Source: Desulfuromonadales bacterium
GTDB taxonomy: Bacteria > Desulfobacterota > Desulfuromonadia > Desulfuromonadales > BM103
Reading direction: 5' to 3'
Length of the DNA stretch: 11,145 bases
Assembly: GCA_030614505.1 (NCBI GenBank)
Contig: JAUWTX010000042.1
Span: 1-11,145, forward strand
Below, one piece after another: positions 1 to 6,117 of this stretch. A program made the translations under genes and the position numbers. The notes below the pieces were generated by a model. That model did not search any database. It worked only from the letters and a program-made list of their open reading frames with translations, and was not told where the DNA came from. Within the stretch, counting starts at the first letter, position 1, and every line of letters starts with the position of its first letter.

Positions 1-62
1 GTGCGGTTTTCGTTGGTTTTGCTTACTGGTTTGTTTATCTTAAAGGAACGCGTAGCGGGTAG
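1..62 (+). CDS. 3' end of a second FNT (formate/nitrite) transporter gene, truncated by the window edge
   Basis: From base 3 the plus strand reads A-V-F-V-G-F-A-Y-W-F-V-Y-L-K-G-T-R-S-G and stops at TAG 60-62. The first 16 residues match the C-terminus of the complete transporter encoded at 171-980 on the other strand. The DNA of bases 1-50 is the exact reverse complement of 183-232, third codon positions included. The last residues and the stop codon come from the heptad array that follows. This could be a genuine inverted paralogue running convergently towards the complete gene, a partial duplication, or an assembly artefact at a contig end. Only the tail is visible, so function rests on its twin. 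Confidence 0.5.
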   Translation, partial: AVFVGFAYWFVYLKGTRSG

Positions 63-114
63 CGGGTTGGGGGTAGCGGGTAGCGGGTAGCGGGTAGCGG
101 GTTGCGGGTAGCGA
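52..114 (+). repeat. GC-rich 7-nt tandem array, nine units, consensus GTAGCGG
   Basis: Nine consecutive heptamers can be read without a gap: GTAGCGG twice, GTTGGGG, GTAGCGG four times, GTTGCGG, GTAGCGA. The run of G's gives strong strand asymmetry. The array starts one heptamer after GGAACG and ends in GAAAAA at 115-120. The same kind of terminal flank occurs at two other arrays in this window. It lies immediately after, and supplies the stop codon of, the truncated FNT gene at the left edge. Confidence 0.85.
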
Positions 115-153
115 GAAAAATGCTAAAGCCTTTGGATGCTAATTTGTCTTTTC

Positions 154-181
154 CCGCCACCCGCTACCCGCTACTCGCTAC
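154..181 (-). repeat. GC-rich 7-nt tandem array, four units, opposite orientation
   Basis: Read on the minus strand after GGAACGA, the units are GTAGCGA, GTAGCGG, GTAGCGG and GTGGCGG, followed by GAAAAG. This is the same heptad family as 52-114, inverted. It encodes the last residues and TAG stop of the complete FNT transporter. The two arrays together form the outer part of the loop between the inverted transporter tails. Confidence 0.8.
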
Positions 182-980
182 TCGTTCCTTTAAGATAAAC
201 AAACCAGTAAGCAAAACCAACGAAAACCGCACCGCCAATAATGTTGCCGAGGGTGACCGGAATCAGGTTGCTGATGAAGAAGTTCGACCAGGTAAGCGTC
301 GGGGCATTCAGACCTAGCTCTGCTTTCAGTAGCAGCCCAGTGGGGATGAAATACATGTTGGCGACGTTGTGCTCAAAGCCACTGGCGACAAAAGCCATAA
401 TTGGCATATAGCAGGCCATGATTTTGCCTGGTATGTCGCGAGCGGCCGTGGCCATGAAGACGGCCAGACAGACCAGCCAGTTGCAGAGGATGCCGCGAAC
501 TAGAGCGGCACCGAAAGAAAGCTCACATTTGGCGGTAGCGATATTGACCGCGTGCTCGGCCACTCGACTGACCTGCCAAAGCTCTGACTCAAACATTAAC
601 CAGGCCAGAAAAAGTGAGCCGACCAGATTGCCGATGATGACAATTGTCCAGTTCTCGGCAATCTTCTGCCAGGAGACCTGCCCATGCAGAGCGCCCTTGG
701 TGAGCAGGACGTTACCGGTAAAGAGCTCGGCACCACAGATGACGACCAGCATAAGTCCCAAAGATAAGACACTGCCGCCGATCAGCCGCGAAAGTCCCAC
801 ACCAAAATGCTGTGCCGCGTCTGATGTGACCAGGGTTGCCAGTTCGGCACCAAATGCAATGTAGAAGCCGGCCAGCAGACTGAGAACCCAGGTGCGGGCA
901 AGTGGCTGAGTCAGAATTCTCCGACCGTTGTCGGAGATTGCCTGGGTGGTTTCGAATGGTGTCAGGAAACGTTTTTCCAT
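171..980 (-). CDS. FNT-family formate/nitrite transporter (FocA/NirC type)
   Basis: This is a 269-residue inner-membrane channel of the formate/nitrite transporter family, which moves small monovalent anions such as formate, nitrite or hydrosulfide as a pentamer. Family hallmarks are visible: the F-T-G-N segment near residues 87-90 in the broken second helix, L-C-N-W-L-V-C-L-A near 165-173, and F-E-H-N-V-A-N-M-Y at 202-210, whose His204 matches the central pore histidine of FocA. About six hydrophobic segments can be seen (roughly 30-50, 66-88, 108-130, 156-180, 186-205, 236-263). Length is typical. No strong Shine-Dalgarno precedes the ATG. The final residues T-S-S-E and the stop codon are encoded by the heptad array. 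Which anion it carries cannot be read from sequence; formate is plausible in an anaerobe. Confidence 0.92.
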   Translation of the reverse strand: MEKRFLTPFETTQAISDNGRRILTQPLARTWVLSLLAGFYIAFGAELATLVTSDAAQHFGVGLSRLIGGSVLSLGLMLVVICGAELFTGNVLLTKGALHGQVSWQKIAENWTIVIIGNLVGSLFLAWLMFESELWQVSRVAEHAVNIATAKCELSFGAALVRGILCNWLVCLAVFMATAARDIPGKIMACYMPIMAFVASGFEHNVANMYFIPTGLLLKAELGLNAPTLTWSNFFISNLIPVTLGNIIGGAVFVGFAYWFVYLKGTSSE

Positions 981-986
981 AAATCA

Positions 987-1066
987 ATTCTTGATTTTGA
1001 ATGTTGAATTTTGAATTTTCGTAAAACAGAATTGAATTAAGAATCCAAAATTATAATTTAGAATTG
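987..1066. repeat. AT-rich 7-nt-periodic degenerate repeat tract in the intergenic gap
   Basis: The gap between the two minus-strand genes is almost wholly a degenerate heptad tract. The clearest units are TTGAATG, TTGAATT and TTGAATT at 997-1017. A second, weaker phase at about 1029-1066 has GAATTGA, ATTAAGA, ATCCAAA, ATTATAA and TTTAGAA. The period matches the GC-rich arrays in this window but the composition is opposite. ATTATAAT inside it resembles a -10 box on either strand, but no -35 element sits at the right distance. Confidence 0.55.
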
Positions 1067-1080
1067 TCCTGTTGGTCTGC

Positions 1081-2268
1081 TTACAGGCCCACATCCTTCG
1101 CCAGCTTCTCCCACGCCGGCAGACTACGCTCGATAATCCCCATATCAACACAATAAGCAATACGGAAATAGCCTGGAGCGCCGAATCCGGAGCCTGGAAC
1201 GAGCAGGATGTTGTGCTTCTGAGCCTGTCGCACGAATTCAACATCGTCGGCAATGGGAGAGTTCGGGAAGAGATAAAACCCGCCACCAGGCTTTACCATG
1301 GTAAAGCCGAGTCCGGTCAGATGATTGTACAGTAAGTCGCGCTTTTCCTGGTATTCATCGACATCTACACTCTCCTGTTGCAGAACAGCAACCAGACGCT
1401 GCATCAAGGCAGGGGCGTTGACAAAACCTAATACGCGGTTGCAGAAAACAGCTCCTTCCATGAAGAGGGCAACGTCGTCCATAGCTGGATTTGCGGCCAG
1501 GAAACCGATACGTTCTCCCGGCAGGGCCAGGTCTTTGGAGTGCGAAGTCACCAGAATGGCATTGCGAATATATTTGAACACCGGAGGTACGCTGACACCA
1601 TCGAAGGCCAGCCGCGCATAAGGCTCGTCAGAGATCACAAAGATGCTTCGACCAAGCTCTGCCTGTTTACGTTCAAGCATTTGTCCCAAGTTGGCAAGAG
1701 TCTCTGCGCTGTAGACTGCGCCGGTTGGGTTGTTTGGTGAATTGATAATCAGTGCCCGGGTATTGTCGGTAATCGCAGCTTCAATGGCATCAATGTCTGG
1801 CTGGAAGCTCTCCGGGTCTGTCCAGACCTCGGTTGTGACCCCACCATGGTTGTCGACGTAGAATTTGTATTCGACGAAAAAAGGTGTCAAAATAATCACT
1901 TCCTCGCCGGGGTTGAGGATTGCTTTTAAGGTAACATTGAGAGCCCCGCCGGCACCGCAAGTCATAATGATGTGACTGGAATTGACCGGGGCACCGGAAT
2001 TTTCAGCGAGACGTTCGGCAACTGCGGCACGTGTTTCTTCGTAACCGGCATTGTTCATGTAACGATGCATGCCGGTATCCGGTTGCTCGACGATGCGGCG
2101 CAATTCGCGATGAAAGGCTGCTGGTGGTTCCACGGACGGGTTGCCGAGAGTGAAATCAAAAACATTTTCTGCGCCGTATTGAGCAGTCAGGGCAGCGCCT
2201 TCCTCGAACATTCGACGAATCCAGGAAGATCGTTCAATGGCACTACGGACCTTAATAGCAACGGTCAT
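1081..2268 (-). CDS. Class I/II PLP-dependent aminotransferase
   Basis: This is a 395-residue fold-type I aminotransferase of the AspC/AAT-like superfamily. Visible active-site elements are the glycine-rich C-G-A-G-G-A at 104-109, the Asn179/Asn180 motif S-P-N-N-P-T-G at 177-183, D-E-P-Y at 214-217 (Asp214 for the PLP pyridine nitrogen), S-H-S-K-D with the probable Schiff-base Lys245, and F-R-I-A-Y with Arg369 for the substrate carboxylate. Start choice is firm: AAGGAG (2276-2281, minus strand) lies 7 nt before the ATG. A sigma-70-like promoter lies about 45-70 nt upstream. The gene is divergent from pheA-tyrA-aroA, so a role in transaminating aromatic keto acids or prephenate is plausible. 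Substrate specificity cannot be read from sequence, so no gene symbol is given. Confidence 0.93.
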   Translation of the reverse strand: MTVAIKVRSAIERSSWIRRMFEEGAALTAQYGAENVFDFTLGNPSVEPPAAFHRELRRIVEQPDTGMHRYMNNAGYEETRAAVAERLAENSGAPVNSSHIIMTCGAGGALNVTLKAILNPGEEVIILTPFFVEYKFYVDNHGGVTTEVWTDPESFQPDIDAIEAAITDNTRALIINSPNNPTGAVYSAETLANLGQMLERKQAELGRSIFVISDEPYARLAFDGVSVPPVFKYIRNAILVTSHSKDLALPGERIGFLAANPAMDDVALFMEGAVFCNRVLGFVNAPALMQRLVAVLQQESVDVDEYQEKRDLLYNHLTGLGFTMVKPGGGFYLFPNSPIADDVEFVRQAQKHNILLVPGSGFGAPGYFRIAYCVDMGIIERSLPAWEKLAKDVGL

Positions 2269-2311
2269 GAATGTACTCCTTAAAATGTTGGGTCAAAAAA
2301 ACTGAGTTGCG

Positions 2312-2340
2312 AGTGTAGCGATGACAGAGCCGCTGGTCAA
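2312..2340 (-). promoter_or_regulatory. Sigma-70-type promoter for the aminotransferase gene
   Basis: On the minus strand, TTGACC (2335-2340) is followed after exactly 17 nt by TACACT (2312-2317). This gives matches of 5/6 and 4/6 to the sigma-70 consensus. The predicted start near 2305 would leave a 5' leader of about 35 nt containing the AAGGAG ribosome-binding site. I see no operator or riboswitch in the leader. Confidence 0.6.
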
Positions 2341-2402
2341 TAAATTCCAGTCACAAAGATTCGGATGAATAGAATCTGGTGTGAAATGTCAGAGTCATCT
2401 GT

Positions 2403-2419
2403 GGCTCTGAGACAGAGCC
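2403..2419. other. Perfect 7-bp hairpin in the divergent spacer
   Basis: GGCTCTG-AGA-CAGAGCC is a perfect inverted repeat with a 3-nt loop. GACAGAGCC at 2411-2419 also occurs at 2323-2331, between the -35 and -10 boxes of the aminotransferase promoter, so the half-site may be an operator. No T-tract follows, so it is not an intrinsic terminator. The rest of 2341-2480 shows no gene. A role in regulating either divergent gene is speculative. Confidence 0.35.
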
Positions 2420-2481
2420 CCTGTCAAGCCTGTCGAATAACATTAAAAGTAATGAAATAGATCGTGTATTCAAGGTTTTCG

Positions 2482-2509
2482 CGTCCCTCGTCCCGCGTCC
2501 CCCGTCCCG
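2482..2509. repeat. GC-rich 7-nt tandem array, four units, upstream of pheA
   Basis: The units CGTCCCT, CGTCCCG, CGTCCCC and CGTCCCG are read on the plus strand. The reverse complement is a GGGACGN heptad, related to the array after tyrA. An open frame runs through it and joins pheA, giving an arginine/proline-rich pseudo-N-terminus that should not be taken as protein. Confidence 0.75.
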
Positions 2510-2529
2510 GCCCCTATCCGGTCTTTAGC

Positions 2530-2558
2530 TTGCTTTTTGATGACTCATGGGATAGATT
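2530..2558 (+). promoter_or_regulatory. Candidate weak promoter for the pheA operon
   Basis: TTGCTT (2530-2535) and TAGATT (2553-2558) are 17 nt apart, with matches of 3/6 and 4/6 to the sigma-70 consensus. Transcription would start near 2565, about 28 nt before the TTG start codon preferred here for pheA. The match is weak and could be chance, but it is the best-placed candidate in the spacer. Confidence 0.3.
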
Positions 2559-2592
2559 CACAATTCTGAAAATGCCGGAAAGGATGATCCTC

Positions 2593-3666
2593 TTGGACGA
2601 AAAGAAGCTCCAGAAGTTCAGACAGCAAATTGATACTCTCGATGACCAGATCCTCGACATGCTTAATCGTCGTGCAGAAGTTGTTGTGGCGGTCGGCAAG
2701 GCCAAGCAGAAGAGCCATGGTGATTACTATGTGCCGAGTCGCGAGAAAGCGATCTATGAACGTCTGATTGCCGGCAATCCAGGCCCCTTTCCTGACGAAG
2801 GTATCCGTCGCGTTTTCCGGGAGATTATATCGGCGTCCCTGTCGCTGGAACAGCCACTCAAAGTGGCTTTTCTAGGCCCTCAAGCGACCTATACCCATGT
2901 CGCAGCCATGCAGCAATTTGGCCTTTCCGCACAACTCGTCCCACTGAAAAGCATCCCGTCGATTTTTGACGAAGTCAGTCGGGGCAGGGCCAGTTATGGA
3001 GTGGTTCCGGTGGAAAACTCCAACGAGGGCGTGGTGTCACATACTCTCGACATGTTCATGTCCTCGGATCTCAAGGTTATTGCCGAAATTCTTTTACCGA
3101 TTACCCATGATCTGCTGAATCTTTCCGGACAGATAAGTGATATCCGCAAAGTGATTTCTCATCCACAGGCGATAGGTCAGTGTCGATCCTGGCTGGAGGA
3201 GAATCTAGCCGATGTCCCATTGGTTGATACCGCGAGTACGGCTTCGGCTGCCCAGCAGGCTGCCGAAGATGCCGACGTTGCTGCTATTGCCAGTGAGTCA
3301 GCTGCATCACTGTACGGATTGCGGGTGGTTAAACACAAAATCGAGGACAACCCGAATAATTTTACGCGCTTCCTGATTATTGGCAGCGAAATGCAGGGTC
3401 CAAGCGGTAATGACAAGACATCGATCATGTTCAGTGTCAAGGACCAGGCGGGCATTCTCTATCATATGCTGGAACCTTTCAGCAAACGTGACATTAACCT
3501 GGCCAAGATCGAGAGCCGGCCTATGAAGGGCAAGGCGTGGGAGTACATCTTTTTCCTTGATATGCTAGGGCATGTACAGGATCAGAATATTGCTGATGCC
3601 GTTGAAGAACTGCGCGGCTACTGCCAGTTCCTTAAAGTCCTCGGTTCATACCCAAAAGCGAGATGA
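2593..3666 (+). CDS. pheA: Bifunctional chorismate mutase / prephenate dehydratase (P-protein)
   Basis: This enzyme converts chorismate to prephenate and then to phenylpyruvate, committing flux to phenylalanine. The domains, in order, are an AroQ-type chorismate mutase (about 1-88; R-Q-Q-I-D near 10-14 and N-R-R near 25-27), prephenate dehydratase (about 90-265; F-L-G-P at 93-96, V-P-V-E-N-S at 138-143, N-N-F-T-R-F at 255-260 with the catalytic T-R-F) and an ACT domain (about 275-350) with the E-S-R-P phenylalanine-binding motif at 307-310. This predicts feedback inhibition by phenylalanine. I prefer the TTG start because AAGGA (2580-2584) precedes it by 8 nt and it gives a 357-residue protein of normal family length. 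In-frame ATGs at 2572 and 2584 lack a usable Shine-Dalgarno. The frame is open back to 2464, but that part is heptad repeat. Confidence 0.93.
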   Translation: MDEKKLQKFRQQIDTLDDQILDMLNRRAEVVVAVGKAKQKSHGDYYVPSREKAIYERLIAGNPGPFPDEGIRRVFREIISASLSLEQPLKVAFLGPQATYTHVAAMQQFGLSAQLVPLKSIPSIFDEVSRGRASYGVVPVENSNEGVVSHTLDMFMSSDLKVIAEILLPITHDLLNLSGQISDIRKVISHPQAIGQCRSWLEENLADVPLVDTASTASAAQQAAEDADVAAIASESAASLYGLRVVKHKIEDNPNNFTRFLIIGSEMQGPSGNDKTSIMFSVKDQAGILYHMLEPFSKRDINLAKIESRPMKGKAWEYIFFLDMLGHVQDQNIADAVEELRGYCQFLKVLGSYPKAR

Positions 3667-3669
3667 TTC

Positions 3670-3690
3670 GTGGCGGGTGGCGAGTGGCGC
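3670..3690 (+). repeat. GC-rich 7-nt array, three units, between pheA and tyrA
   Basis: The units GTGGCGG, GTGGCGA and GTGGCGC begin 3 nt after the pheA stop codon and run into GAAAAA (3691-3696). The same terminal flank follows the arrays at 52-114 and 154-181. The unit differs from GTAGCGG by one base, so this is a member of the same family. Confidence 0.7.
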
Positions 3691-3715
3691 GAAAAATCTT
3701 ACAAAATGATGATTA

Positions 3716-4585
3716 ATGATGAATAGCTTTTATATTGATAAATTGGCGGTTGTCGGGGTTGGGCTGATTGGCGGATCCTTGGCGCTGGCCCTAAAAGAGG
3801 CTGGCGCTGTCGGTCATGTGGCTGGTATAGGCCGGGGTTTGCCGAACCTTGAAACGGCCTTAAAGCTCGGTGTGGTTGACAGCTTTACCCAGGATTTGAC
3901 TGAAGGCGTTACCGATGCAGATGTAGTTTTTCTGGCGACACCGGTGCAGGTCCTTGGCGCAGTCGCCGAGCGGGCCATGCCGCATCTCAAGCCGGGGGCG
4001 ATCATCACTGATGGTGGTAGTGTGAAACAGGCGGTGATCGATGCCATTGAACCACATTTGCGCGATGATATTCATTTCGTCCCCGGTCACCCAATTGCCG
4101 GGACAGAGGACAGTGGTGCAGAAGCTGCTTTTGCCACACTCTACCGCGACCGTCGCTGCATCCTGACGCCGACAAAGAGAACTGCTGATGAAGCTCTGGA
4201 GCGTATTCGACAAATGTGGCAGCTCGTTGGCAGCCAGGTGGTCGTCATGGATATCGACAAGCATGACCGGGTCCTCGCGGCGATCAGCCATCTGCCGCAT
4301 ATGGTTGCCTATGCGCTGGTAAATGCCGTCGGTGCTTATGATCGTTATGATGAGAATATTCTCGAATACTCAGCGGGCGGTTTCCGGGATTTTACCCGCA
4401 TCGCGTCTTCAGACCCGACCATGTGGCGGGATATCGCCCAGACTAACCGGGAGGCGTTGCTCGAAATGATGGAACAGTTCGAAACCTTCTTTGCGGAACT
4501 CAAGGAAGATGTTGCTGTTGGGTCGGGTGAACGTCTCTTCGAATTTTTCCGTCGTTCCAAGCAAAGTAGAGATAAAATACTTTAG
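3716..4585 (+). CDS. tyrA: Prephenate/arogenate dehydrogenase
   Basis: This NAD(P)-dependent enzyme of tyrosine synthesis oxidatively decarboxylates prephenate (or arogenate). The N-terminus has the Rossmann glycine motif G-V-G-L-I-G-G-S (14-21). G-H-P-I-A-G at 124-129, S-H-L-P-H at 191-195 (catalytic histidine region) and G-G-F-R-D-F-T-R-I-A at 221-230 are family signatures. At 289 residues there is no ACT or chorismate mutase domain, so it is the stand-alone form. ATG codons at 3716 and 3719 are both possible and neither has a clear Shine-Dalgarno. It lies 49 nt after pheA, separated by a heptad array, so it is probably co-transcribed with pheA. Cofactor and substrate preference are not decided by what I can see. 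Confidence 0.94.
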   Translation: MMNSFYIDKLAVVGVGLIGGSLALALKEAGAVGHVAGIGRGLPNLETALKLGVVDSFTQDLTEGVTDADVVFLATPVQVLGAVAERAMPHLKPGAIITDGGSVKQAVIDAIEPHLRDDIHFVPGHPIAGTEDSGAEAAFATLYRDRRCILTPTKRTADEALERIRQMWQLVGSQVVVMDIDKHDRVLAAISHLPHMVAYALVNAVGAYDRYDENILEYSAGGFRDFTRIASSDPTMWRDIAQTNREALLEMMEQFETFFAELKEDVAVGSGERLFEFFRRSKQSRDKIL

Positions 4586-4590
4586 AAGAG

Positions 4591-4625
4591 AGGAACGAGG
4601 GACGCGGTACAAGGAACGTGGACAA
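4591..4625 (+). repeat. Degenerate 7-nt array after the tyrA stop codon
   Basis: The units AGGAACG, AGGGACG, CGGTACA, AGGAACG and TGGACAA follow one another 5 nt after the stop. AGGAACG equals the junction heptamer seen next to the transporter-tail arrays, and AGGGACG is the complement of the array unit upstream of pheA. It therefore links the two GC-rich subtypes. The array is short and degenerate. Confidence 0.6.
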
Positions 4626-4664
4626 TCATAAAAAACATGTAACTATTCAGCACAGTAAAAAAGA

Positions 4665-4738
4665 TGTCATTCCCGAGGGTGTAATCGGGAATCCAGTCTT
4701 TAAATATGGATCCCCGATAGAATCATTTGGGGATGACA
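4665..4738. repeat. 74-bp interspersed palindromic repeat with two hairpins
   Basis: The outer arms TGTCATTCCC (4665-4674) and GGGGATGACA (4729-4738) pair with a single G-U. Inside, ATTCCCGA (4669-4676) pairs perfectly with TCGGGAAT (4685-4692), and ATCCCCGA (4710-4717) pairs with 4727-4734 with one G-U. ATCCA/TGGAT (4691-4695, 4707-4711) pair between the two halves. The TCATTCCCG...CGGGAATCCAG layout resembles dispersed palindromic elements common in many proteobacterial genomes. It sits in the longest internal gap of the cluster, before aroA, where its RNA could affect processing or coupling. Confidence 0.75.
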
Positions 4739-4806
4739 GACGTTTTTGTTGACAATTCAGACTGTGTTGACGAGTTGCAAAATATAAACAAACGATAAGA
4801 ACTTTA

Positions 4807-6117
4807 ATGAGTGACCAAACCTTACAGAATAGAATCGTCAAGCTGGCAAAATCATTGCGTGGTGAAATTTCCGTGCCTGGCGATAAATCCATTTCCCATC
4901 GATCGATCATGCTTGGCTCTCTGGCCGAAGGCACGACCCGGGTGAGTGGCTTCCTCATGGGTGAAGACAACCTTTCCACCTGGAAAGCTTTTGAATCCAT
5001 GGGGGTTGCCATTTGTCAGACAGGGCCAGACGCCTTGGAGATAGAGGGTGTTGGTCTTGATGGCCTGGTGGAACCGGGTGATGTTCTTGACTGTGGTAAC
5101 TCCGGAACGACCATGCGCTTGATGTCCGGGTTGATGGCCGGTCAGAATTTCTTTTCCGTACTGACTGGCGACAAGTATCTGCGGCAAAGACCGATGAAAA
5201 GGGTTGTGACACCGCTTGTTGCTATGGGGGCCCGCATCTGGGGGCGAGATGGTGGGAAACGGGCACCTTTGGCAATTCAGGGTGGTTCTCTCAAGTCGAT
5301 CAGCTATGCCTCCCCTGTGGCGAGTGCTCAGGTCAAGTCGGCCGTGTTATTTGCCGGGCTGTCCGTCGAAGGAGAGACCACGGTGACCGAGCCACATCTG
5401 TCGCGCGATCACAGTGAACGCATGCTGACTTGTTTCGGTGCGGACGTACGACCCTTTGAAGATGGTGTCAGCCTGAAGGGCAGGCCGCGTCTCTTTGCCC
5501 AGGAAGTGATGGTGCCGGGTGATATCTCCTCCGCTGCTTTCTTTATGGTTGCCGGCCTGGTGACTCCAGGTGCAGAGCTTATGATTCGCAATGTCGGCAT
5601 CAATCCAACCCGTAGCGGTATTATCGACATACTGATAGCGATGGGGGGGGCGTTGGAGTTGCATGATATCAGGGAGCAGTCCGGCGAGCCGGTCGCTGAT
5701 ATTCTGGTTAGACACAGCAGGCTTAAGGGGATTGAAATCAGTGGAGATATGATCCCCCGTGCTATCGATGAGCTCCCTGTGATCAGTGTTGCTGCGGCCC
5801 TTGCAGAAGGCACTACAACCATCCGAGATGCTGAAGAGTTGCGTGTCAAGGAAACCGACCGTATTGCTGCCATGGTGAGCGAACTGGACAAACTGGGAGG
5901 GCGGGTCGAGGCTCGTCCTGACGGTATGTCCATAACTGGTGTTGAGAAATTCAACGGCGGTACGGTATCATCACACGGTGATCATCGCATTGCCATGAGC
6001 ATGGCAATCGCCGCTCTCTCAGCAACAGGTGCTGTCACAATTGAAGATGCGGCGTGTACGGAAACCTCATTCCCGGGCTTCTGGGATCTTCTTGATAAAA
6101 TACGCGGTCTTTCATGA
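4807..6117 (+). CDS. aroA: 3-phosphoshikimate 1-carboxyvinyltransferase (EPSP synthase), class II type
   Basis: This enzyme transfers the enolpyruvyl group of PEP to shikimate 3-phosphate to give EPSP, the penultimate step to chorismate, which feeds PheA and TyrA encoded just upstream. It has 436 residues in the two-domain EPSP synthase fold. G-D-K-S (25-28), G-N-S-G-T-T-M-R-L (97-105), S-A-Q-V-K (173-177), R-D-H-S-E (200-204), N-P-T-R (266-269), Asp321 in I-D-E-L-P and Glu349 in K-E-T-D-R are visible. The R-x-H-S/T-E, GDKS/T, SAQxK and NxTR set is the published signature of class II enzymes, typically less glyphosate-sensitive. The ATG has only a weak AAGAA upstream. The stop overlaps the cmk start (ATGA). 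A run of eight G's lies at 5643-5650. Confidence 0.96.
   Translation: MSDQTLQNRIVKLAKSLRGEISVPGDKSISHRSIMLGSLAEGTTRVSGFLMGEDNLSTWKAFESMGVAICQTGPDALEIEGVGLDGLVEPGDVLDCGNSGTTMRLMSGLMAGQNFFSVLTGDKYLRQRPMKRVVTPLVAMGARIWGRDGGKRAPLAIQGGSLKSISYASPVASAQVKSAVLFAGLSVEGETTVTEPHLSRDHSERMLTCFGADVRPFEDGVSLKGRPRLFAQEVMVPGDISSAAFFMVAGLVTPGAELMIRNVGINPTRSGIIDILIAMGGALELHDIREQSGEPVADILVRHSRLKGIEISGDMIPRAIDELPVISVAAALAEGTTTIRDAEELRVKETDRIAAMVSELDKLGGRVEARPDGMSITGVEKFNGGTVSSHGDHRIAMSMAIAALSATGAVTIEDAACTETSFPGFWDLLDKIRGLS

Larger units (their letters stand above)
1..232. repeat. Perfect 50-bp inverted repeat (arms 1-50 and 183-232) flanking a 132-bp asymmetric loop
   Basis: Bases 1-50 and 183-232 are exact reverse complements. 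The left arm touches the window edge, so the true arm may be longer. Perfect identity ends at base 51 (C on the left, A in the equivalent right position). Both sides then continue outward from the arm into GTAGCGG-type heptads, nine units on the left and four on the right. The centre (about 115-153) is AT-richer and contains the direct repeat ATGCTAA at 120-126 and 137-143. The single-stranded form could fold into a very long hairpin. Confidence 0.85.

Noticed and set aside
52..181. CRISPR array
   Set aside because: The units are 7 nt and contiguous, with no spacers and no cas genes nearby.
102..317. Short plus-strand open frame across the heptad loop and transporter tail
   Set aside because: It overlaps repeat DNA and the antisense of the FNT gene, and shows no ribosome-binding site.
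1048..1060. TATAAT-like -10 box within the AT-rich tract, on either strand
   Set aside because: The hexamer lies in a self-complementary ATTATAAT and no -35 is found at 16-18 nt. It is expected by chance in this composition.
2464..2592. N-terminal extension of pheA starting at GTG/ATG-like codons near 2464
   Set aside because: It is translated heptad repeat, has no ribosome-binding site and makes the protein longer than the family.
4749..4788. TTGACA (4749-4754) and TATAAA (4783-4788) before aroA as a promoter
   Set aside because: The spacing is 28 nt, and the alternative TTGACG (4767-4772) is only 10 nt from TATAAA. Neither fits sigma-70.
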